DNA of 7,161 nt, from contig CALFYH010000094.1 of assembly GCA_937952155.1 (NCBI GenBank), forward strand, positions 1-7,161, given 5' to 3'. This document shows positions 1 to 5,602 of the stretch, one piece after another (positions within the stretch are counted from its first letter, which is position 1; each line of letters starts with the position of its first letter). This DNA comes from an uncultured Saprospiraceae bacterium. GTDB lineage: Bacteria > Bacteroidota > Bacteroidia > Chitinophagales > Saprospiraceae. The notes beneath the pieces were generated by a model, which worked only from the letters and a program-made list of their open reading frames with translations, was not told the DNA's origin and did not search any database. Both the position numbers and the translations under genes were made by a program.

Positions 1-91
1 AATCAATTTCCTGTTCATTTTATAATTATTTTCAGCTGTAAAGTATTTTCTCAAAATAATTTTTAATGTAGATGTGTGAAAATTTGACTTT

Positions 92-523
92 TCATGAATC
101 TGTATCTTCTTCAAAAGTTACGGTCCACTCTATGCCATATTTATCTCTGAACATACCAAAATAGCTGCCCCAAGGACTGTCTGTCATTGGTACCTCGACT
201 GAGCCTCCATCTGACAATCCTTGGAATATATGATCTGCCTCTGCCCTACTGTCTGTAAATACTGCAATCTTACTCCTGTTTTCCTCTTCGCTCACGCGAC
301 CCATAAACTGCGGTACATCATTGCCTATCAGCACATTATCCCCTATAGATAGTGCAATATTCATGAGCTTATCTTCTTCTTCCTTATCCACTTCAAATCC
401 AGGGCCTGCTAGATCTTTGAATCGAATGATTTTTGAAAATTCGCCACCGAATACAGATTGATAAAAAAGGAAAGCTTCCTCGGCGTTGCCATTAAAGTTG
501 ATATGTGGTTGGATACTAGCCAT
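92..523 (-). CDS. PhnB-like VOC family protein
   Basis: This 143-residue soluble protein belongs to the PhnB-like branch of the vicinal oxygen chelate (glyoxalase/bleomycin-resistance/dioxygenase) superfamily. Two family signatures are visible. Residues 10-29 carry the NGNAEEAF and FYxSVFGGEF signature, and residues 118-133 carry WGSYFGMFRDKYGIEW, the usual closing strand. The length is normal for a single-domain member. Family proteins fold as paired beta-alpha-beta-beta-beta units. Many PhnB-like members have no proven enzyme activity, and I see no complete set of metal-binding His/Glu residues that would mark a glyoxalase I. The ATG start lies in a leader nearly identical to that of the SRPBCC gene. 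It follows the other VOC gene by 32 bases and is probably last in that transcription unit. The fold assignment is firm; the substrate is unknown. The label 3-demethylubiquinone methyltransferase, often given to this family, is not supported. Confidence 0.9.
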   Translation of the reverse strand: MASIQPHINFNGNAEEAFLFYQSVFGGEFSKIIRFKDLAGPGFEVDKEEEDKLMNIALSIGDNVLIGNDVPQFMGRVSEEENRSKIAVFTDSRAEADHIFQGLSDGGSVEVPMTDSPWGSYFGMFRDKYGIEWTVTFEEDTDS

Positions 524-555
524 GTCTATTTATTTTTGTTTTGAATGATTGTACG

Positions 556-960
556 TTATTCTGAAAACTTAGACATATCCATAAAGAATATCTCCCAAGT
601 GTGTCCATCAAAATCTTCGATCGTGCGCTGCTGCATAAACCCATAATCCTTCATCTCTGATGGCTCGATACCACCCGCTTTCAGGCCATTTTCCATCATG
701 GAATTGACCTCGTCTAGGCTATCCATTGACAAGGAAAATAGTCCAGCTATTGTTGATTTTGTATCCGCAATGGGCTTTGTTGCAAATTTTTTAAACTTAT
801 CGTGGGCAAGCAACATCACAAATATATTTTCACTCCACACCATGCACTTGCCTGTGTCATCAGAAAATTGTGGATTATTCACAAATCCCAAGGCTGTATA
901 AAATTCCATAGATCGCTGTAAGTCTGTGACAGCGAGATTGATAAATATTTGTTTTGCCAT
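556..960 (-). CDS. Glyoxalase-fold VOC family protein
   Basis: This 134-residue cytoplasmic protein is a second, distinct VOC superfamily member. The opening strand and helix (residues 5-26, FINLAVTDLQRSMEFYTALGF) and the closing strand (residues 116-126, around DFDGHTWEIFF) are typical of the Glyoxalase/bleomycin-resistance domain. The acidic residue in WEIFF sits where the last metal-ligand Glu of glyoxalases lies. The first-strand ligand position, in INLAV, has no His, so a full metal site is not evident within one chain. Members of this subgroup are commonly labelled lactoylglutathione lyase, but glutathione-dependent activity cannot be inferred here. The start is an ATG 31 bases after the stop of the SRPBCC gene, with no promoter box in the gap, so the two are probably co-transcribed. 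Its pairing with a PhnB-like gene resembles accessory detoxification clusters in other bacteria. Confidence 0.88.
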   Translation of the reverse strand: MAKQIFINLAVTDLQRSMEFYTALGFVNNPQFSDDTGKCMVWSENIFVMLLAHDKFKKFATKPIADTKSTIAGLFSLSMDSLDEVNSMMENGLKAGGIEPSEMKDYGFMQQRTIEDFDGHTWEIFFMDMSKFSE

Positions 961-991
961 TGCTTTTTTTTATTAATATTTTTTAAAATAA

Positions 992-1441
992 TTATGCGTC
1001 TGGTATATTAGGCTCGACCAATCGCTTCAACTTGTCCAAAGATTCTTGCCAGCCGAGATAGCACATTTCCACTGGTATCATCTCGGGTATGCCTTCTTGG
1101 GTAGCGGTGAGCTCCGTGCCACACAACACCGACTTAAAGTGGATCGTGGTAATCATCAGTCCAGGCAGATTGGGATCATCAAATCTATCACTATACTTCA
1201 TCAATTGATTAGGTACGATCTCCAGATATTCTCCACCAAAAGAATGGCTACTGCCCGTCGTAAAATTGGTAAATGACATCCTATAACTACCACCCACTAC
1301 AGGATCGAAGTGATGTACTTTGCACACAAATCCATAAGGCGGCAACCATGCGGCCATCGCATCCGAATCGATAAATGCCTTAAAAACTTTCTCTACCGGT
1401 GCGGCGAATACACGATGTAAGCTTACTGAATTACTAGACAT
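992..1441 (-). CDS. SRPBCC (AHSA1-type) protein
   Basis: This 149-residue protein is of the START/Bet v1-like SRPBCC superfamily, in the branch related to the Hsp90-ATPase activator Aha1 domain. Visible signatures, numbered from the chosen ATG, are HRVFAAPVEKVFKAF (9-23), the WLPP motif (32-35), GGSYRMSF (50-57), SHSFGGEY (65-72), DDPNLPG (88-94), QEGIPE (115-120) and LGWQESL (129-135). The fold makes a deep hydrophobic pocket for a lipid or aromatic ligand. In bacteria these proteins are mostly uncharacterised, and co-chaperone activity is not implied. I place the start at the ATG of 1439-1441. The longer frame would begin at a TTG (1463-1465) that lies inside a strong -7 promoter box, so it is unlikely to be transcribed. 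The family signature also begins just after the ATG. Two VOC genes follow at short spacing and probably share its transcript. Confidence 0.9.
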   Translation of the reverse strand: MSSNSVSLHRVFAAPVEKVFKAFIDSDAMAAWLPPYGFVCKVHHFDPVVGGSYRMSFTNFTTGSSHSFGGEYLEIVPNQLMKYSDRFDDPNLPGLMITTIHFKSVLCGTELTATQEGIPEMIPVEMCYLGWQESLDKLKRLVEPNIPDA

Positions 1442-1462
1442 GTCTATTTGATTATATTTGGT

Positions 1463-1470
1463 CAAAAGTA
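1463..1470 (-). promoter_or_regulatory. Promoter -7 box before SRPBCC-VOC-VOC genes
   Basis: Read on the minus strand this is TACTTTTG, a full match to the Bacteroidota -7 consensus TAnnTTTG. No good -33 TTTG is visible at the expected distance. Transcription would start about 6 bases further on, leaving a leader of roughly 15 bases before the ATG at 1441. The same octamer occurs before the acyl-CoA dehydrogenase gene. Confidence 0.5.
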
Positions 1471-1515
1471 TGGAAAAAAATGATAACTCATATTTTTAAT
1501 ACTATGGAATTTATT

Positions 1516-1971
1516 CTACACATCCTTCCCACTATAAACATCAGGATCAAATAACTCCATATACATTTCTGGCTTGGGCACTTTAATAAATCCGTATTTT
1601 TCATACAACCAGTCTGCTGTTGATGTCAATAATATCCACCGTCTAAGTCCTTGCAAATTAGGGTGTGTCATAATGCAATTCATAAGTTTTTTGGAAAGTC
1701 CATGTCCTCGATATTCGTCCAAAATATATACATCTCCTAAATAGGCAATGGTCGAAAAATCAGAAATTACACGTGCAAAACCGATTTGTTTGCCGCTGTG
1801 GAATAATCCAAAATTTAAAGAATTATCAATCGACGTTTTTACCTTTTCATAAGGAATATTGTCACTCCATCCAGCGTATTTGGATAAAAAGTGGTGAATG
1901 GCAGCTATGTCCAACTTACTTTTATCAGTTGTGATCAAAAACCCATCAAATGTATGCTCGATAATTTTCAC
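1516..1971 (-). CDS. GNAT family N-acetyltransferase
   Basis: This 151-residue single-domain protein is of the GCN5-related N-acetyltransferase superfamily, which moves an acetyl group from acetyl-CoA to an amine. The acetyl-CoA pyrophosphate-binding motif A is clear: strand YLGDVYIL (77-84), then the RGHGLS turn (88-93) and the helix SKKLM. Motif B follows, with WILLTSTADWLYEKYGF (112-128), where the Tyr of YEKYGF is the usual general-acid position. This architecture resembles small uncharacterised acetyltransferases found widely in bacteria, and the acceptor is unknown. The start codon is GTG (1969-1971). An in-frame TAA lies shortly upstream and the next Met is residue 97, inside the domain, so GTG is the best choice. 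A -7-like box lies at 2007-2014, so the gene may have its own promoter as well as read-through from the DUF1801 gene 45 bases upstream. Confidence 0.9.
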   Translation of the reverse strand: MKIIEHTFDGFLITTDKSKLDIAAIHHFLSKYAGWSDNIPYEKVKTSIDNSLNFGLFHSGKQIGFARVISDFSTIAYLGDVYILDEYRGHGLSKKLMNCIMTHPNLQGLRRWILLTSTADWLYEKYGFIKVPKPEMYMELFDPDVYSGKDV

Positions 1972-2006
1972 TTTTATTTATTTTGATGTTCGCTCTTATA
2001 TCTAAA

Positions 2007-2034
2007 CAAAAATAGGTTATGTTCTATCTTCAAA
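2007..2034 (-). promoter_or_regulatory. Possible promoter of the GNAT gene
   Basis: On the minus strand, TATTTTTG (2007-2014) matches the -7 consensus TAnnTTTG. TTTG (2031-2034) stands 16 bases upstream, slightly closer than the usual 17-23. The -33 element lies within the last codons of the DUF1801 gene. The predicted transcript start is near 2001, about 30 bases before the GTG start. Confidence 0.4.
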
Positions 2035-2442
2035 TCCATATCGTATAGCGGCGACCAGTGTGTCAATGTTGATATCCTTAAGTGACTTGAACTTGATACA
2101 GTATCCTGTCACACTTGCCTTTCCCAATGAATCGCCAAATGTACTGACCAAATAAGCCTTATCTTTTATACCCATAATATAAATGGAAATCCCGCCGGTA
2201 TTTGCACTTAATCCTACTTGGTAAAAAGCCTTGCTCGTGCCATTGGTATATATAATCTCATAACTTCCGTATCCAATATTCGGGTTAGAAACCGTTTTGT
2301 TTTCTTCATTCTTACCATCAAGAAACCATAATTTACATCTGGGATTGATATCTTGAATGATGTGATGTAAGACCAACATATCTTGTCGTTTGTTTTCAGG
2401 TTGACAATTTATATAATCATTGATTTGATCTTCGACGTTCAT
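2017..2442 (-). CDS. DUF1801 domain-containing protein
   Basis: This 141-residue protein resembles the DUF1801 (YdhG-like) family of small cytoplasmic proteins of unknown function, in a variant branch. The N-terminal helix region VEDQINDYINCQPENKRQD (3-21) matches the opening of the family, in which a helix carries a 'pe.r..' stretch. The centre has PNIGYGSYEIIYTNG (54-68) and the run from GLSANTGGISIYIMG to LVSTFG (77-103). The end has GKASVTGYCIKFKSLKDI (107-124), the usual closing region. No catalytic motif is known for the family. The start is an ATG at 2440-2442. The gene is 106 bases downstream of the HxlR regulator on the same strand, and no good -7 box is visible between them, so its promoter is unresolved and read-through from the regulator is possible. 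The family name is likely but rests on pattern recognition only. Confidence 0.75.
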   Translation of the reverse strand: MNVEDQINDYINCQPENKRQDMLVLHHIIQDINPRCKLWFLDGKNEENKTVSNPNIGYGSYEIIYTNGTSKAFYQVGLSANTGGISIYIMGIKDKAYLVSTFGDSLGKASVTGYCIKFKSLKDINIDTLVAAIRYGFEDRT

Positions 2443-2548
2443 AATATTCTTAATGTGGATTTAAAATTACTGTAAATTTTCTACATAATACGAAAAATTC
2501 TTTTGCTTATTACTCAATAACAACCAATTGGCCTTTATAAACAAACAT

Positions 2549-2983
2549 CTATTTATTTTCTTTATCCTGATTATTTTGTTTCTTCCAAGCTTTCATCGTC
2601 GATTTTATAAAAGCTTCTTTGTCTTTTTTAGCTTCTTTGACAGTGGCTTTTAACTCGTCAGGAATTTCTAAATATTTCTCTGACCAGAGGTACATTTCTA
2701 CGATGATGGGGATTAAGTCCATGCCTTTTTGAGTCAGTTTATACAGATTTTTTGCTTTGCTGTCGGGATGTTCAAGCTTTTCTAGGAGCTTGTTTTCTTC
2801 TAAAGACTGCAATCTTGAAGCTAAAATATTGGTAGCAATGCCTTCGGCAGATTTTAAAAAATCACCGTAAGTATGCTTATTCCATAACATTAAATCCCTG
2901 ATAATCAGCAGCGACCACTTGTCACCAAAGATATCGAGTGAACAACTGATGGGACAGTCCGAACGTTTTTTTTCCTTATTCAT
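2549..2983 (-). CDS. HxlR/DUF24-family transcriptional regulator
   Basis: This 144-residue protein is a winged-helix DNA-binding regulator of the HxlR (DUF24, MarR-related) family, which acts as a dimer. The core is clear: CSLDIFGDKWSLLIIRDL (14-31), the recognition-helix region EGIATNILASRLQSLEENKLL (47-67), the wing HPDSKAKNLYKLTQKG (72-87) and the dimerisation helix LIPIIVEMYLWSEKYL (90-105). A lysine-rich tail (112-144) goes beyond the core domain. Cys10, in the CPIS stretch, matches the N-terminal cysteine that senses quinones, diamide or hypochlorite in YodB, HypR and QorR; a second Cys is at 14. The gene diverges from a quinone-oxidoreductase-like gene across an 86-base gap with two palindromic sites and overlapping promoters, so it probably represses both itself and that enzyme. 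Redox sensing is inferred from family members, not shown. The start is an ATG at 2981-2983. Confidence 0.95.
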   Translation of the reverse strand: MNKEKKRSDCPISCSLDIFGDKWSLLIIRDLMLWNKHTYGDFLKSAEGIATNILASRLQSLEENKLLEKLEHPDSKAKNLYKLTQKGMDLIPIIVEMYLWSEKYLEIPDELKATVKEAKKDKEAFIKSTMKAWKKQNNQDKENK

Positions 2984-3003
2984 AAAAATAAATTAAAATT
3001 ATT

Positions 3004-3021
3004 ACTTGCATTTTGAAAGTA
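3004..3021. promoter_or_regulatory. Putative HxlR operator, site 1
   Basis: The sequence ACTTGCATTTTGAAAGTA is an imperfect palindrome: positions 3004-3020 fit ACTTnCAnnnTGnAAGT, both arms matching. It is repeated in the same direction at 3036-3053. It covers the -33 TTG of the oxidoreductase promoter and the -7 box of the regulator's own promoter, as expected for a repressor site. Binding by the adjacent HxlR protein is inferred from position and symmetry. Confidence 0.65.
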
Positions 3022-3034
3022 TTATATATCTTTG
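3006..3034 (+). promoter_or_regulatory. Promoter of the oxidoreductase gene
   Basis: TTG (3006-3008), 18 bases, then TATCTTTG (3027-3034) matches the Bacteroidota pattern TTG-N17-23-TAnnTTTG. Transcription should begin near 3040, leaving a leader of about 30 bases. The -33 element lies in operator site 1 and the predicted start lies in operator site 2. Confidence 0.7.
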
Positions 3035-3044
3035 CACTTGCAAA
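3014..3044 (-). promoter_or_regulatory. Promoter of the HxlR regulator gene
   Basis: On the minus strand, TTTG (3041-3044) is followed after 19 bases by TACTTTCA (3014-3021), which differs from TAnnTTTG in one fixed position. Transcription should begin near 3008. The element pair is interleaved with the opposing oxidoreductase promoter, so polymerase could occupy only one at a time. Its -33 lies in operator site 2 and its -7 in site 1. Confidence 0.55.
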
Positions 3045-3053
3045 TTGAAAGCA
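3036..3053. promoter_or_regulatory. Putative HxlR operator, site 2
   Basis: The sequence ACTTGCAAATTGAAAGCA matches site 1 at 15 of 18 positions, 32 bases downstream, about three helical turns. Positions 3037-3051 form the imperfect palindrome CTTnCAAnTTGnAAG. It covers the predicted transcript start of the oxidoreductase and the -33 TTTG of the regulator promoter. Confidence 0.6.
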
Positions 3054-3069
3054 AATATATAAATTTTAC

Positions 3070-4071
3070 ATGAAAGCATATACCATTGATAAATATAGCA
3101 AGGATGCGAGCCTTCAATTATCGGAGCTCGCCACGCCTGAGGTCAAAGAAAATGAGGTGCTGGTAGAAATCCATGTCGCTAGTGTCAATCAGATAGATGG
3201 CAAGCTCAAAAGTGGAGAGTTTAAGCTCTTGCTTCCCTACAAATTTCCCTTGATATTGGGTCATGATGTGGCTGGAGTGGTAACAAAGATTGGATCGAAA
3301 GTCACAAAATTTAAGGTGGGCGATGAGGTCTATGCTAGACCTAGAGACTTGCGTATTGGTGCTTTTGCAGAGTACATCGCCATAGACGAAAACGATGTTG
3401 CGCCGAAGCCAAAAAATATTTCTATGGAAGAAGCAGCGTCGATTCCCTTGGTAGCGCTCACGGCTTGGCAAGCATTTTATGATAAGGCAAAGCTCCAAAA
3501 AGGCCAAAAAGTATTCATCCAAGCGGGATCTGGAGGTGTAGGTACCATCGCTATACAATTGGCCAAACACATTGGTGCCACTGTGGCCACCACTGCAAGC
3601 GCCACCAATACAGAAATGGTCAAAAATCTGGGTGCAGATATCGTTATTGATTATAAAAAAGATGATTTTGAAACCATACTGAAGGATTATGACATGGTAC
3701 TGAATAGCCAAGATGCTCTAACATTAGAAAAATCGCTGCGCATCTTGAAACCATGCGGTAAAGTGATCTCTATATCAGGTCCGCCAGATACGGCTTATGC
3801 CAAAGAAAATGGCTTGTCGTGGTTTATGAAAATGGCCATTTACTTCTTGAGCTACAAGGTAAATCGTCTTGCTAAAAAACAGAAAGCAGATTATGCTTTT
3901 CTTTTCATGAACGCCAATGGCCAGCAGCTGACCGCCATTACCAGCTTGATAGAAGCAGGCAAGATAGTACCTGTGATAGATAAAGTTTTTCCTTTTGATC
4001 AGACGAATGATGCCTTGAACTACGTGATGAGCGGTCGTGCCAAGGGAAAGGTGGTTATAAAGGTAAGGTAA
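3070..4071 (+). CDS. NADP-dependent quinone-oxidoreductase-like enzyme (MDR family)
   Basis: This 333-residue cytoplasmic oxidoreductase is of the medium-chain dehydrogenase/reductase superfamily, zeta-crystallin/quinone oxidoreductase branch. The N-terminal GroES-like domain (about 1-125) carries GHDVAG (64-69) and VGDEVYAR (83-90). The Rossmann domain carries the dinucleotide-binding turn AGSGGVG (152-158), preceded by SIPLVALTAWQAF (124-136). The cysteine-rich loop of zinc alcohol dehydrogenases is absent, so this is a zinc-free reductase, expected to use NADPH on quinones or alpha,beta-unsaturated carbonyls. The length matches the family. It diverges from an HxlR regulator and has twin palindromes over its promoter, a layout known for qor2/QorR in Corynebacterium glutamicum. 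Induction by quinones or other electrophiles is therefore likely. The ATG start fits the promoter, and the family signature begins within the first residues. The exact substrate is unknown. Confidence 0.93.
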   Translation: MKAYTIDKYSKDASLQLSELATPEVKENEVLVEIHVASVNQIDGKLKSGEFKLLLPYKFPLILGHDVAGVVTKIGSKVTKFKVGDEVYARPRDLRIGAFAEYIAIDENDVAPKPKNISMEEAASIPLVALTAWQAFYDKAKLQKGQKVFIQAGSGGVGTIAIQLAKHIGATVATTASATNTEMVKNLGADIVIDYKKDDFETILKDYDMVLNSQDALTLEKSLRILKPCGKVISISGPPDTAYAKENGLSWFMKMAIYFLSYKVNRLAKKQKADYAFLFMNANGQQLTAITSLIEAGKIVPVIDKVFPFDQTNDALNYVMSGRAKGKVVIKVR

Positions 4072-4088
4072 TTAAATAGCATATAAGC

Positions 4089-4106
4089 AAATAAAAATGT
4101 TTATTT
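4089..4106. terminator. Weak hairpin between convergent genes
   Basis: AAATAAA (4089-4095), loop AATG, then TTTATTT (4100-4106) forms a 7-pair A/T-only stem between the ends of the oxidoreductase and the small membrane protein genes. It overlaps the stop codon of the latter. A T-rich run follows on the plus strand. It may act as a shared terminator, but the stem is weak. Confidence 0.25.
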
Positions 4107-4319
4107 ATTTTGCAATTGCCCATTGCTCCTAATATGTTTTTTGATTTGATATTGGACATATAAATACCACGATATCCCTACAAGAATTAAAAACAAAGGT
4201 AAAGCTCCAAGTTCTCCTTCAACGGTAATCATAAAAGTTACCAAAGTGAGTCCAAGTATCAGTATTATGATTGAAAACAATCTTTGGCTTTTTAACTGCT
4301 GGGGAACTTCATTTTTCAT
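4101..4319 (-). CDS. Small two-helix membrane protein, unknown function
   Basis: I do not recognise the family of this 72-residue protein. It has a charged N-terminus (MKNEVPQQLKSQR, 1-13), a first hydrophobic helix at about 14-32, a short acidic turn (EGEL, 34-37), a second helix at about 39-56 ending in aromatic residues (WYLYVQY), and a basic tail (KKHIR, 60-64). Positive charge at both ends predicts that both termini face the cytoplasm. No cysteine, catalytic motif or signal-peptidase site is seen. It stands alone: it converges on the oxidoreductase with 29 bases between stop codons, and 158 bases separate it from the protease gene upstream. A -7-like box lies at 4384-4391. Codon use and an ATG start look normal, so I consider it a real gene, but with less certainty than its neighbours. 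Confidence 0.65.
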   Translation of the reverse strand: MKNEVPQQLKSQRLFSIIILILGLTLVTFMITVEGELGALPLFLILVGISWYLYVQYQIKKHIRSNGQLQNK

Positions 4320-4383
4320 TACCTTATTTTTAATTTAAATTAGACATTGGTATTGATTCTCAATTATTAATATACAGCAATAA

Positions 4384-4391
4384 CAAATTTA
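4384..4391 (-). promoter_or_regulatory. Possible -7 box of the small membrane protein gene
   Basis: On the minus strand this reads TAAATTTG, matching TAnnTTTG. No clear -33 TTTG is found at 17-23 bases, and the leader would be about 60 bases. In such AT-rich DNA this could be chance. Confidence 0.3.
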
Positions 4392-4450
4392 AAAACTAAT
4401 ATTGATGATAAATTATTTCGTTGCCTTCAATTATATAGTCAAATATAGGA

Positions 4451-4489
4451 AAGGCTCTAGGTAAAGATCTCTAAAGTTTACTCAGCCTT
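4451..4489 (-). terminator. Possible terminator hairpin after the protease gene
   Basis: AAGGCT (4451-4456) pairs with AGCCTT (4484-4489), and inside it GTAAA (4461-4465) pairs with TTTAC (4477-4481), with a small internal loop and an 11-base end loop. The structure spans the stop codon of the M50 protease gene. On the minus strand it is followed only by a pyrimidine-rich stretch rather than a proper T-run, so termination is uncertain. Confidence 0.35.
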
Positions 4490-5602
4490 GAGTCTCAAAA
4501 AGTTTTCAATGCCATTTCTATCTAATACACCGATGATATTTCCATTTTGTTCTACACTGGCAATTGCTACACCTTCATTTCGCATTTTTTCTATTACGTC
4601 TTTTAAAAACATGTCAGGTTCTGCTCTCAATATTTTTGAAGACATAAGTTGATTTACAGATTTCTCTTCTGCATTATTTTTTATAGTATCTTTAATAAAT
4701 AGCTCTGGTACGGTACCCGATAAATTTCCTAATGAATCGAAGACCAAAAAATTTTGTTCTCCTGCACGATGATATTTTTCAATAACAGTAGCATAGTTAT
4801 CACTTAGGTGAAGCTTGGTAAATGAGGTGCGCATGATGTCACCTACTTTGGTATTGCTGATGATAGCTTGAATCTTTGTCTGATCATACTCCTGACCTGC
4901 CATCATAAAAATAAATAGTCCAATTAAAGCTAAGATAACTTGCTCGTCAAATATTCCAAAAATAATAAAACCTACCGCCAAAACCTTTCCAACTGTAGAT
5001 GCTATTCTTGTTGCTTTGACCTTGCCTATACGGGATGCGAGCAATGACCTCAAGATGCGGCCTCCATCCATCGGAAAAGCTGGAATAAGATTAAACAAAA
5101 ACAAAGTGAGATTGATAGGTGCTAATATTCTTATAAACTCAGCAGGCTTATCGAGATCAAAACTATTGAGATCCAATGAATATTTACCATTATAAAGATA
5201 AAATACAAGCAAGATAAAACTACCAATCACTAGGTTGACAAGTGGTCCTGCTATACTAATATAAAATTCGTGTATAGGTTTTTCGGGCATCTTGTTCATC
5301 CTAGCAAGGCCACCGATCGGGGATACTAGAATATCTACTGTCTTTACACCAAATTTCCTTCCTGTTAGCGCATGGCCATATTCATGAAGTACCACACATA
5401 CAAACATAGTCAGTACCACCAATCCATACGCTACTGATTGCCATGGTTTCATATCATTGCTTATGATGGTGTAAGCAATAAATAAGCAAAACAATCCGAA
5501 ACTCCAATGAATTTTGACTGGGATACCAAAAAAAGTCCCTATATGCCAAGCTCTTCCGAAGCCTGATGTTGCCTTATTGATTATACGTTTGCTGTTTTCC
5601 AA
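4478..5602 (-). CDS. Site-2-type intramembrane metalloprotease with CBS pair
   Basis: This 374-residue polytopic membrane protein is of peptidase family M50. It has the zinc motif HEYGH (73-77) inside a hydrophobic helix and the third ligand region NLIPAFPMDGGR (171-182) with Asp179. The family-typical opening GIPVKIHWSF is at 26-35. About six hydrophobic segments lie within 33-238. Two CBS units follow, at about 253-307 and 316-369, which in other M50 enzymes form a cytosolic nucleotide-binding module that may gate activity. Such proteases cut transmembrane segments of anti-sigma factors or other membrane regulators; no such substrate is encoded nearby. The start is odd. The best candidate is TTG at 5600-5602, inside the last codons of the acyl-CoA dehydrogenase gene (22-base overlap). 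An in-frame TGA at 5609-5611 prevents extension, and the next Met is residue 51, inside the membrane domain. Translational coupling is likely. Confidence 0.93.
   Translation of the reverse strand: MENSKRIINKATSGFGRAWHIGTFFGIPVKIHWSFGLFCLFIAYTIISNDMKPWQSVAYGLVVLTMFVCVVLHEYGHALTGRKFGVKTVDILVSPIGGLARMNKMPEKPIHEFYISIAGPLVNLVIGSFILLVFYLYNGKYSLDLNSFDLDKPAEFIRILAPINLTLFLFNLIPAFPMDGGRILRSLLASRIGKVKATRIASTVGKVLAVGFIIFGIFDEQVILALIGLFIFMMAGQEYDQTKIQAIISNTKVGDIMRTSFTKLHLSDNYATVIEKYHRAGEQNFLVFDSLGNLSGTVPELFIKDTIKNNAEEKSVNQLMSSKILRAEPDMFLKDVIEKMRNEGVAIASVEQNGNIIGVLDRNGIENFLRLKAE

Noticed and set aside
1..91. Possible gene end or RNA at the left edge
   Set aside because: The 91 bases are AT-rich, with stops in the frames checked and no promoter box or convincing structure.
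77..94. TGAAAA-TTTGAC-TTTTCA hairpin at the end of the PhnB-like gene as a terminator
   Set aside because: The 6-pair stem is mostly A/T, includes the stop codon, and has no T-run after it on the minus strand; such stems are expected by chance in AT-rich DNA.
92..960. Naming the two VOC genes as bleomycin resistance or lactoylglutathione lyase
   Set aside because: The fold is shared, but no complete metal site or resistance-specific residues are visible, so a specific function would be over-annotation.
2523..2532. ACCAATTGGC palindrome downstream of the HxlR gene as an operator
   Set aside because: The 8-base perfect core CCAATTGG is short, and no promoter box lies nearby.
3118..3711. Long open frame antisense to the oxidoreductase gene (197 codons)
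   Set aside because: It lies wholly within a well-supported gene on the other strand, has an unlikely composition (many Cys, His and Phe) and shows no known domain.
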